Of a DNA stretch of 64,000 bases, positions 53,955-64,000 are shown in pieces (the stretch's first letter is position 1; each line of letters begins with the position of its first letter). The notes beneath the pieces are model-generated. The model saw only the letters and a list, made by a program, of their open reading frames with translations, was not told the origin of the DNA and searched no databases. The position numbers and the translations under genes are program-made. Source of the stretch: Chrysoperla carnea (Eukaryota > Arthropoda > Insecta > Neuroptera > Chrysopidae); the NCBI RefSeq assembly GCF_905475395.1, contig NC_058341.1, forward strand, positions 31,263,501 to 31,327,500. The letters run 5' to 3'.

Positions 53955-56447
53955 ATGCAATTGAAAAATAATTTTACTTTTAATTCATTATGTTTTCAAA
54001 TAATAATTGTTTTACGTATTTATATAATTTTTTGTAATTCGCAGGTTTCACTCCAGACCGATGAAGGTATTACAAAAATATTCAAAGCAATACAAACAAT
54101 ATTATAAACATCATATATTTTAATTTCTGATAGACATTTTAAAATTTGAAGAAGAGGCCCATTTACGTATTCAGAAAGGAGGTAGGAGCAAATTTTAAAC
54201 ATTTTAAACAAAATTTAAGTATTTGTGCTTTGTTCCAGAACTGCAAAATATTGATACTGATCACCTAATATTGTTTTTTTACAAGTAAGTTATTGATTTT
54301 TAAAATAAAATTTTGCACATGAACTTTTAATATAGCAACACGCTAAATGACTGATTTTTAAACTATATAGAGTTTTTTAAAAATGTTAATTATTTTTCAC
54401 TACTTGCTTGTGACGAGATACGCAAGTAAATAAACAAACAGCCTATTCAACCACCATATGTCATACTAGAGTGATACCCATCCGCTTCGCTGGGTTTAAA
54501 AGTAAAGATTGATAACGTTGCATGTTGTGATGTTTTAGTTCTTCATCGAATGATTTCACTTCAATACCCTCAACAAAGATAGAAGCAATATTAGAACAAG
54601 AATATTATGATCCTACAAAAAACATTTTAATATACACTGTTGGTCAACGTACGGGACACAATGATCCACGTGTCATGCATGTGATTAACCATTTCATAAA
54701 AACAAAAAAATATAATGTTATATTCTTGGAGTATCTTTATTACGCTCCCGATGTGTATTATACCTTCATTAACTCACGTTATGTAAGTATTTTGTCAACT
54801 ATAAATCGATGCTATGTACATTTTACTATCGGAAATCATTAAGGATTGCTCTGAAAAAAATATCAGCTTTAATCAAGTATATATTTACTTGAAAAAAATG
54901 AGATATTTTAATGGATCCTCTAGCCGAAAAGACCAATACACAAATCAAAACTACAAATTTTACAGGTGGGGCGAGCCTTTGCTGGTTGTCTAACAAAATT
55001 CATTCGAAATTATGAAATATCACCCGATCGGATAGAATTGCATGGGCATTCTGCTGGTGGAATTGTTGTTGCAGAAATAGCAAAAGTAACTCATCCAAAA
55101 ATTGGTTTATTGGTGGGCATAGATCCTGGAAGATGTGGTGGATTATTTAGACGTGGGTATGCACAGCATACAATCTCTTTGCGATCTGATGCGCAATACA
55201 ACAGTGATATTGTATGGGATTCAGACACTGAAATCATTTTGAATAACGGATTAAGAATACAGCCTGGTTGCGAGGAAGCAACACCAGGTAACTTGTTCTT
55301 GCAAGCATATTTTCAATGAATTTTACTCGAATTTTTCTTGTTAACCATATAATAATCACTATTTATGTTTCACAGAAGAATCTTGTAGTCACGTTATATC
55401 GATGTTTCACTGGATGTATATGGTCAGTAATCCAGAATTGTTCTACGGTGTTGAATGTAACGAAATAAAATGTAATTATTCATCTATAGTTACCAACATA
55501 GGACCGGACTTTAGGTAAATTCAGCTTTCTTATTAAAATTATTTATGAAATCCAGAAAATAATTCCACAAGAGCATTTAGTTCTCATTTTTGAAGTTTTG
55601 AAATTTTTTAGTAGAGATGTTATTCCCTTTTGGATTTCCTTTTCGACAATAATTTTTTTGAAATTAATAATTTATAATGTCATACTCTTCCGGTGGTAAG
55701 AAATAGCATTTGCAATGGGATATTGCGATTATTTTGAACATCCAAAAAATTGCGATATGGAATTCGTGAATTACTGCTCGAAATTGATAAATAAAAGAAA
55801 AATTAGCTGCTATCAACTAAAAGAAAGTCTGTAAGAAGCACTTTGAACCAGCCCTACACATGCCATTCACTCCGTTGATGACGTATTAATATGTGATCTG
55901 TCAATACCATACAAAATATAAGTAATTAATACCATACAATATAACAACAAATCCGACTTTCTGAATTTCTCTCACCGAATTTGTACTATTGTCAATTAAT
56001 TTTAAGTAATTAAAAAGATAATAATTTCTTAAATAATGGTTCAAAAGTCCATCCAATTAGTTCAAAAGTCCAGCCAATAAAGTAAAAAAAAATTGATCCA
56101 AATTAAAATTTCATGAATACATTCCTTCTTATAAACTTAAAAACAGTAACTTGTTTGAAAATCATCATTGAAAATTCAATCAATTTTGAAAATCACACAA
56201 AATCAGTGGTATAAGAAGAATAACGGGCGTAGTTTAACTTTTTTCAATCTATGTCATTATTTTTTTTAGGCAAAAAGGAACATTTTATTTACGAACACTA
56301 CCAGTTGCACCCTATGGAATGGGATTACAAGGTGTGAAAAATATTATTCCAACACAAAATAGTACGTTTGCATACAAGACTTATTATGTAGATCATGGTC
56401 AATACTTACCAGCAAATTACGATATGTGTCTTAACCTTGGTAACTAA
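53955..56447 (+). CDS. Secreted pancreatic-lipase-like hydrolase, copy 1 (7 exons, 362 aa)
   Basis: Exons by hand: 53955-54066, 54134-54181, 54239-54284, 54539-54782, 54966-55287, 55376-55514, 56270-56447. All introns are GT-AG, phases 1,1,2,0,1,2. The ATG at 53955 is chosen because it opens a hydrophobic leader (residues about 10-30, ending near FCNS) that aligns with the leader of the copy at 58852. Seen: nucleophile elbow GHSAGG with Ser179; Asp203 in GIDPG; His263 in CSH; QPGC Cys252 and Cys261 bracketing an 8-residue lid; a Cys285/Cys290 pair; N-glycosylation sequons at Asn69, Asn291 and Asn334. Family knowledge: the Ser-Asp spacing of 24 is typical, and short lids are typical of phospholipase A1-type members such as wasp venom enzymes. 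Odd: the HGF oxyanion motif is replaced by VGQ (103-105). Inferred role: extracellular lipid or phospholipid ester hydrolysis; substrate unknown. Family membership is very likely, activity uncertain. Length is normal for the family. Confidence 0.9.
54966..55287 (+). CDS. Copy 1 exon 5: catalytic core exon
   Basis: This exon carries residues 151-257, including the serine elbow and the catalytic aspartate, and ends just before the CSH histidine exon. It reads through its donor for 32 further bases, so as an unspliced frame it appears to start with GTG and end at 55319. That start is an artefact: the GTG directly follows the acceptor TTTTACAG and encodes Val151. The motif order HGHSAGG, LLVGIDPGRCGG, LNNG, QPGC is that of the lipase family. 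Confidence 0.9.
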
Positions 56448-58851
56448 ATGGTTATTTTTAAAAAATTTTTAATATTATTTTAGGAATATGTAGCCTCTAA
56501 AATTTCAATTAATTTTACATGTAACTATATATTTTTTTAAATTGTAATTTGCTAACAAAAAGCGTATAAAAATATACAAATGAGATTTTTTACATTATTT
56601 TCCTATATGTAACCCATTCCTAGAGCTAAAGCCGTTCTTCCCGATTTATGCTCCTTGTTCAAATAGTTAAGTACTCTTCTTTATATTACATGTAGAATCG
56701 AGTTCGATACTACTAGAGAGAATATTTATAACTAAACAAAAATCTGTAGTTTAAAAAATTTGCATCTTCAGATTCTTTAAAATTTAATGCCTAAAATAAA
56801 GTATGATATTTGATAGAGTTAGATCGGAAATAGACACTCAAGTTACCTAATAAGAGGTCTATTTATAAATAATTAGACGTCTATTCCGAAATAGGTTGAA
56901 AACAGTTGTTTCGCTAAGTTTCTTCTTTCTGAAAATTATTCGTCCAAATTTAGTAAGAAAAAAGTATTTTTGGGAAAATTACAATATAAAATTACTGTAA
57001 TGGAAAAATAGAAAGATTTCAGTACTCAAAGACCAATCAAACTCACTAAATGTAGTAGGTGTCACTTTAGAATATAGAGGAGACTATCATTAAACAATAA
57101 TTAATTGTAAATTGATTTAATTGGATAGGGAATAAAAAAAAATTTTTGTTGTCTTTATTTATGAAGGCAACAGAAAAATAATCAAGGTAACATATATCAA
57201 GTTATTTTACCAACACAGATGCACTTACATGCATGTAGAAGGTGGTATCATCGTATGTATTACTATACATATGAGGGAAATTACATTGTATATTAATTCG
57301 AATTATAAGTTAATTCGGAAATTGTATTCAGAAATAGCTTGTATAAAAAAGTAGATTAAATGTTATGACACAAAAGATTAGCAAATTCGCATGTTTGTTT
57401 TTTATCCAACTATCTTTATGACTGAATTATTATGTCATTAAATAATTTTAGCCTTGAATTGAATAACATTGAATTCCTACGACATCATTTTAATGAGCCA
57501 TATAATTAAAACATACCTATATTAGCGCAACAAAGTAAGGCATCTCTTCCCGATTGTGGCAATGCAGAGAACATCGAACAAGGCTTTGCTCTGCTGATTT
57601 TAGCTTGCACCCCACTCTTACATATCCAATTTGCAATAAAGCCCTCGTCATAATTTTTACATTCATTAAATAGTGTGATATTTTCGTAGCCTTTTATACA
57701 ATAAATACAATTTTCTAAAATAGTTAAATGAAATTTTAAATCCTAATCACTACAAATCAAATTCTGCCATAAATTCTTTTCGCGTCTACAAATGACATTC
57801 AACCAAAAACCTCGTATTTGCATCCTTCTCAATTGTTTCTTGGATTAATTTTTTTCTGCCTTTTTTCATACCTTTGCATTCTCCGAAAAAATTTTAGTTC
57901 CTCTCTACCTGATAACACAAAACTCCCATTTCTCTCCTTCGGGCACTAGTAGTGTTCAAATTCCAAATCCAAAATCGGATTCCTGCCATCTCTATCCTCT
58001 TTTTATTTTGAAATACCATAGCAACCGTCCAACCTGGACTCCATTAAAAATATTTTTTAAAATAGTACAAACACTAAGACAATTTTAGATTTAGGGTAGA
58101 AATTATTTGTGCCTTATTTTCAACTTTGGTGATGAATTTTGTTATAACCTCATGAATGTAGAGGACAATTAAGAATAAAATTTTTCGATACCTGCATTGG
58201 TTTCCGATATATCGAAAGCATTTTTGAGGCGTGGGTCTGGAAAAACGACTCATAAAATTTGTAGGCCAGTATGGGCATTCATTTTTACTAATATTTATTA
58301 AAATATTTGTGTTAAAATTGGCCGGTTGTTAATAAATTTTCATACCCTCGTTTTTCCTACGTATTGGGTGCGGAGGTTACGCCGAGCGACCCAATATTTT
58401 TGAAGGCCACTATTTTGTTCTCTTATTATATTCATTTATCTTGCATTCAAGAAAAAATCAAATGGTTGTTCATAATTTTTCAATAGGTTGTTTTATTGTC
58501 CTGTTGAAAACGCCACAAATTTTCAAAATTTTTGTAAATGAAAACGTTGTAGGTTACACTGAAATGAAACCACTCACGAAATTTCGTAAGAGTGTTAATC
58601 ACGAAGCCATACTCCCACCCCCCTGTACTGTAGACTATAATTGATATTTTTGTACAAAAATGACGTCCATGATTTTTACAACACGTTTAATTACTGTTTC
58701 CTATATTTTATTGCCATGATTTAAAATGAATTTTAACTACGTCTATAATTTGCGAAATTAAATTGCGTTTATACGTTATTACGATTTCAACGTTATTACG
58801 AGTACAATAATGAAATTAGTTAACAATTGATTTTTATATTTTAAAATTACA
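56448..58851. other. Intergenic spacer between the two lipase genes
   Basis: It is AT-rich and has no lipase-like remnant that I can find in any frame. A G+C-richer patch at about 58340-58420 (GGGTGCGGAGGTTACGCCG) stands out. A 67-codon frame at 58441-58644 shows no family features. The promoter of copy 2 should lie at the right end, but I see no clear TATA box or initiator. Confidence 0.6.
56795..56800 (+). promoter_or_regulatory. Candidate poly(A) signal of lipase copy 1
   Basis: This is the first canonical AATAAA after the stop at 56447, about 350 bases downstream. A variant TATAAA at 56565-56570 is closer and could be used instead. Confidence 0.25.
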
Positions 58852-61800
58852 ATGATTAAATTTATTTGTATTTTGTGTATTTATTTAAATTTTTGTGATT
58901 TGAGTATTCAATTTTCAACGGAAAAAGGTAACAAATCTAATAAAAAAATTTTGCAGGATGATCCACGCGATGACTTTATCAAATGGTAGAAAACGTAAAA
59001 ATATTGTAAATACTGAACTTTAAAAAAACACAATACTTTTGTGAAGATTGCCAAAACGCCTTGACTGCAAAATTGGAAATTTGACTGTGTGAGCAAAAAT
59101 ACTTTTTGATGAAAAGGTATTAGCCTTCACACCGTTTCGAGGCAAATAAATTTTGGACGTTATTGCGTTGATTGCAAATATAATGTCAAAATTTAATAAT
59201 CAATTTAATTATTTCCAAGTGCCCGTTTTAGCAATAATATTCACGACGATAATATCCTTTTTTTAAATTCAACACCATATATCTAGAAAAAAAATGGCCA
59301 TAAGCTTTCCCGGCTATAAGTGTATGGAGATATTGTCATTGTTTTAATGTTATCTGCCATATTAGGAAGTTCTTCGTTTTTAACTTGGATCGCCTGCATA
59401 AACCCATAGTACAGGTTCTTTTTTTCATAAGTCCTTTCTAAAAGGATGAAACTTTTTTATACTTTTTATATGAAGATAATTAAATAACAAATCTCAAGTA
59501 TTTGTTATTCAATTATCTTCTTCTAATAACAAAAAAAAGATAGTTGTTAATTTGTTTTAAGGTTGTAACGCATTTTTTCGAGGCACCGCAAAGATAAACA
59601 TTCCATTTACCAGAATTTTCCCAAATACAAATACGACGAAGCCACTATACGCGTTATTTTAGACTTTTATTAATCACTTATGAAAAAAAGACGCTGTATC
59701 TTGTAAGCCTATACATATTACATTTTAATATCTAATAGGTACAACTAAATTCGAAGAAGAAATGCGTTCCACAACTGACAAAAGAGGTAAGAAAAGTTTA
59801 AAATATACAAGTACATAACAGGACATCTTTAATGGAGACTATACATTGGAAAGTAAACATTCTTTTAAGAGAAAAAACAAAAAAATCTTGAAAATGAAAG
59901 TTTGTTGTGTGCCATTTTTTGAATAACAAATAATATCCGTCAAATATCAGTAACGATTCCTTTTACAGGCGTTAACTTTTAATATCGAAAGTATTTAGTA
60001 AACTAGTTTTATGGTTTGAATTCTTGACATTGATGATTTTTTTATTTTCAATTACTTGAGTTGTTTATACGCACTTTGTTTTTCACATAAACGCGTAGAG
60101 TCAGTCAAATGGTTTCAAGAAATCGTTTATTTTTAACGAAACCAAATTTTATATTAAAAAGGATGCTTGGCATTATTTTCGTGCCGTCGCTGATCAACGG
60201 CGTTAAATCTCTTTTCAAAGATTTTCAATTAAACAAGTTTCATTATTTGCAATTTAGAGTATATGCGTCATAAAAAACTAAAGAATTTTTGTTTCAGAAT
60301 TTCCGAATATTAATACAGACAACATAATATTTAATTTTTACAAGTAAGTTAGCCGTTTTTAAGGTTCTGTCATTCGAGTAAAAAAAAAAACGTTTAGTAT
60401 TTTTACTCAAAGCTGCATGATGCTGCTTAACCATAAGTCACTAAACAAAGAAATTTAGCAACTTTATTTAATACTTATATTTTTTCAGTTCGTCAGCTAG
60501 TGATTTCATCCCAATACCCTCTACGAATTTAGAAGCAATATTAGACCAAGAATACTATGATCCAACAAAAAACATTTTATTTTTTGTTGCTGGACAAGCT
60601 ACCAGATATGACGATGAGCGTGTTATGTACGTCCTTAATCATTACATAAAAGCACAGAAATACAACGTATTAATCATGAATTACCTTTATTACTCTCACA
60701 ACGTGTATGATAGTTTCATGAATGTGCGTCCTGTAAGTATTTTGTTAATAATTTACTATTAACTTTATCGACATAGGCGTTACCAGTTTTGGTCTGAGGA
60801 GGAGTATATTACGACTTTTTGTTACTAGAGAAAGAAAATCATGAATTTTTGACCTAAAATACAACAATAGTTAGGCATAAATACATTCCTATTAAGTTGG
60901 ATAAATAGGTAGTCCAATCACAAGGCGGGTGAAAACCTGGCTGGCCACAGCTTTAGCCATGGCTATTGACATTTTAGCGAAAAAAATTTGAAATCGATCG
61001 TAAATTCATTGAGCTATCAATGTAATAAGTTTTTAAAAAAAGTTTTGAAATAAGCGCCTGTAAAGTTTCTATTGAACTTTTGGCAATTTTAACTTCATAT
61101 TTAACTCCAATTGGTGTTTAAATAGAAAACTTCTCGAGATGTTTGAATCACATTTTACAGATAGGAAAGGCTGTAAGTGGATGTGTAATGAAATTAATGA
61201 AAAATTATGGAGTATCACCTGATAGAATAGAATTGCACGGGCATTCTGTTGGTGCAACAATTGTTGCATGGATCGCACGATATACCGTACCAAAAGTTGG
61301 TTTGTTGGTAGGTATGGATCCTGGAAGATGTGGTGGCGTTTTTAGACGTGGCTATGCACAACATACAATTAGTTTACGAACTGATGCAGAATATAACGGC
61401 GATATTGTATGGGATTCCGATACTGAAATTATTTTGAACAATGGTGTAAGAATACAACCCGGTTGCGAAGGCCAAAAACCTGGTTAGTTTATATTATTTA
61501 TGATTACGAAATATATTTGCAAGATAGCTCTGTAGCCTTGAATGCAAGTATCATAAAATAAAAGATTTCAACCAAATGCGGGTATTTGATATAGAATGCA
61601 ACAACGTTCCGGTAAGTCAAGTTTTCAAATAGTCAACCGAATTATTCTACGGAATATAACTAAAATGCTACGATATTTTGGAAGCCTATATCTCTTTATA
61701 CCCGTGTCTCTAGTATTAAAATTCTGTTCTATTTGTCGATAATTATATTAGCTACCATAATTCCGAACCGGGTTTGAATCGATCAACTCTTACATAAATT

Positions 61801-63323
61801 TTCTATCGAAGGTTTCCTCTCTGATTGATAACTTATTTTGAGTGAATTTCCTGATGGAAGATCCTCTTATACTTTGAAGCTTACAGTAAGTACAATAATA
61901 TCATTAAAAATTAAAATCATTGATTCATTTGTCCAATAGTTAGACAAAGAGAGTTTCTTCAGTTTTCTGTCCACTTGTAATAGGAGTAATAATACAAAAA
62001 TATCTTTGAGGAAAATTAGTTACTTGCAACTATTTATCGTGCGATGAAATTAATGTTCGTATCTTGAATTTGTTTTCACTATTATCATATAATTTTCATT
62101 TCTTATTTACAGAGGATCCTTGTAGTCATGCAATAGCGTTTTATCATTGGGTTTATATGATCAGCAATCCGGAATTGTTTTACGCTGTTGAATGTAATGA
62201 AATAAAATGTAATTATTCATCTATAGTAGCCAACATAGGACCGGATTTCAGGTAAATTTTACCTTTTTATTAAAATTACTATTAGTTCTTCTTGATTTTA
62301 ATCCATTTTTCACGTTTGTCTTGAAACGAATTTTTAATCATGTTTGCCTTAAAAATATTATCATTCATTTTACTATAATGGCAAGTTTAAAAAAATTGGT
62401 TGATAATAAATGAATTTTAAAGTCTGTAACATGTTTTCCCCTAAAATTGCGAACAAATGATTAACCCTGTGATGATCTTCTTTTTACTAATCACATAAAT
62501 CAACCTACTAACAGTCGCCTTACTTGTGACAAATAAATTGGAATTTTATGCTGATACCTCCCTCATTTTTATGTGAAAATTTGTTTCGAATTCAATAATT
62601 TTAAGTTTGGAAAAGCTTTGGAAACTCCAAAATTATTTTATTATTTGCGATTTTTTTCCCGAAAAGTAACAGATTTAGATGGATACAAGTTTGTACTTTT
62701 ATTGTATGTATTGATTTTTCCCCTTTATACAGTAGACCTTTACATTAAAAATTTTTTTGTTTGTTTTGGGCAATATGACATTGTTACATTTTATTTAGTT
62801 TTGTTAACGTTACTTTATTACAAAAAAAGTGCGGTCGTGGGGCCCCTGTTAAGATCGAAGATTCTTACGAAACTTGTTAAAAGACGATAAATTGTAAAAG
62901 TGTCTGAAGTTATTACATTTAAACGAATTGACAATGCACACGGCCGTTTTTTTTGTCTTTTTAATTTCTTAGTTGATTTCATGTTTTATTAACAAGTAGG
63001 TAGTTGAAATTTTGGGCATGTCCGAATCTAAAAAGTAGAAGTAGAGAAATTGTTTAACTAATTAACTAAGAGGATTTTTTTAACGTTTTTTGTTTGTTTT
63101 TATTGGATTGATATCTTACGATGATTGTTTTTCTTTTAGGCAAAAAGGAACATTCTATTTACGAACTGCACCAGCTCCACCCTATGGAATGGGATTAAAC
63201 GGTATCAAGAATATTATTCCAACAAAAAATAGTACATTCAGAAATAAAGGCTTCTATATAGATAATGGTCAATACATACCACCCACATTTGATATATGTT
63301 ATGCCATGTGTTGCCTTCGTTAA
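58852..63323 (+). CDS. Secreted pancreatic-lipase-like hydrolase, copy 2 (7 exons, 352 aa)
   Basis: Exons by hand: 58852-58927, 59739-59786, 60298-60343, 60489-60732, 61161-61482, 62113-62251, 63140-63323. Phases equal those of copy 1; the fifth intron uses the donor GTTAGT. The ATG at 58852 opens a compact signal peptide (MIKFICILCIYLNFC, cleavage probably near residue 16-20). Seen: Ser167 in GHSVGA, Asp191 in GMDPG, His251 in CSH, Cys240/Cys249 around an 8-residue lid, sequons at Asn57, Asn279 and Asn322. The oxyanion position reads AGQ (91-93) instead of HGF. By hand count it matches copy 1 at about 59% in exon 4, 73% in exon 5 and 78% in exon 6. A dibasic KR precedes Glu42 and is absent from copy 1. 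The tail ends CYAMCCLR, with extra cysteines. It starts 2.4 kb after copy 1 ends, same strand, so tandem duplication is the simplest origin. Substrate unknown. Confidence 0.9.
61161..61482 (+). CDS. Copy 2 exon 5: catalytic core exon
   Basis: This exon has the same length (322 nt) and phase as exon 5 of copy 1 and encodes residues 139-245. Ser167 and Asp191 lie here. The frame is open upstream to an ATG at 61143, but the acceptor ATTTTACAG at 61152-61160 and the alignment with copy 1 put the exon start at Ile139. Changes near the nucleophile (SAGG to SVGA, AEIAK to AWIAR) show that the helix behind the serine is drifting while the DPGRCGG and FRRGYAQHTISLR segments are fixed. Confidence 0.88.
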
Positions 63324-63327
63324 TAAA
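63322..63327 (+). promoter_or_regulatory. Candidate poly(A) signal of lipase copy 2
   Basis: AATAAA overlaps the TAA stop codon by two bases. If used, it would give an almost absent 3' UTR, with cleavage some 15-30 bases downstream near a T-rich tract at about 63354. Another AATAAA is not seen in the next few hundred bases. Confidence 0.4.
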
Positions 63328-64000
63328 AAGTTATTATTGGAATTAACCGACACTTTTTTTTTAACCAAAGGGTCGATTTTGAATTTAATATTAATCTCTA
63401 TAGTCTAGAATCATTTTAAACTTTCCAACTCGGAACTGTAAATATCAAAGAACACTTTTAATAAGGAATTTAAAATACTTTTTCGTAAATAACGTATATT
63501 TTACAGAAATTAAATGCAAACAAAGAAACTTTCACCACTGAGGGTCAACTCTTCCATATTCATTGCTGGTACCATAATATTTACTCTTGCTGTTAAGTTT
63601 GATGTGTTGATGCCGACCTGGATACTGTGATATCAATATATTCAATTAGCATATAATTCTGTCATACATATTATGAATAATAGTTATTGAATATAGTAAG
63701 ACCCAAGAATCATTATTTATTTACGATGATATATTAATGGAAATCCGGTAATAGTTAATATTAGTCATTACTTGATATTTAAATACCTAGAACATTTACC
63801 TGTATGCAATGGTGATTAAAATTCGTATTGGGAAAAGAAAAATCAATCAACTGAATTCGGAAATTTTTTTCCAATTCATGTTTATAACGCTCGATTGCTT
63901 ACTTAATAAACACTATAATTTATTATTGAATAAAAATGAAACAAGACATACTTAATATAATAATTTATTATGCTGCGCATGAAGGTCGTGCGAGTAGTCA
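63324..64000. other. Right-end flank after lipase copy 2
   Basis: AT-rich sequence without a recognisable exon. A third tandem copy, if present, would lie beyond the window edge; no leader-like exon 1 is visible here. Confidence 0.5.

Noticed and set aside
54020..54211. 63-codon minus-strand frame over the first exons of lipase copy 1
   Set aside because: It is antisense to exons 1 and 2, which are supported by alignment with copy 2.
61069..61293. 74-codon minus-strand frame
   Set aside because: It is antisense to the conserved catalytic exon of copy 2.
62573..62890. 105-codon plus-strand frame inside the last intron of lipase copy 2
   Set aside because: It starts at GTG, lies wholly in an intron with good splice sites, and its Phe/Leu/Tyr-rich composition is what a T-rich strand gives by chance. 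No domain seen.

Overview
The window looks like nuclear DNA of an insect or a close arthropod relative. It is very AT-rich (roughly 27% G+C by eye). It has GT-AG introns, many TA-flanked terminal-inverted-repeat elements, tRNA-derived SINE-like copies, and dispersed repeats carrying GACAGACAGACGG-type tracts. No bacterial gene order, ribosome binding sites or operons are visible. I cannot name the species from sequence alone.

Only two genes can be read with confidence, both on the plus strand at the right end: 53955-56447 and 58852-63323. They are tandem paralogues of the pancreatic-lipase-like family (secreted alpha/beta-hydrolases), each with seven coding exons. Exon lengths from exon 2 to exon 6 are identical (48, 46, 244, 322 and 139 nt) and all six intron phases match (1,1,2,0,1,2). 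The predicted proteins are 362 and 352 residues. Both keep a Ser-Asp-His triad (GHSxG, DPG, CSH), have a very short lid between two cysteines, and lack the usual HGF oxyanion motif (VGQ and AGQ instead). Each starts with a signal-peptide-like hydrophobic stretch and has three shared N-glycosylation sequons, so both are probably secreted and could act on phospholipids or galactolipids.

The first 54 kb hold no gene that I recognise. They are mostly AT-rich non-coding sequence with mobile-element debris: TA-flanked MITE-like elements (4540-5058, 19363-19974, 28425-29378, 38127-38856 and a compact fold-back at 46209-46330), a dispersed family in four copies (about 10348, 13879, 38187, 40528), a second family in three copies (about 25405, 27727, 43868), two tRNA-derived SINE-like elements (about 11488 and 51392), a 306/307-bp tandem array of four units (40941-42187), and a 90-bp-armed inverted repeat (35478-35882). 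One MITE (38127-38856) is split by a copy of the first dispersed family, which dates the two insertions relative to each other.

Three stretches read like protein-coding sequence but match no family I know: 1807-2284, 39674-39844 and 42813-43060. The last changes frame partway and looks like a decayed gene. They may be exons of long-intron genes or fragments of mobile elements. All coordinates, splice sites and identity figures were worked out by hand.
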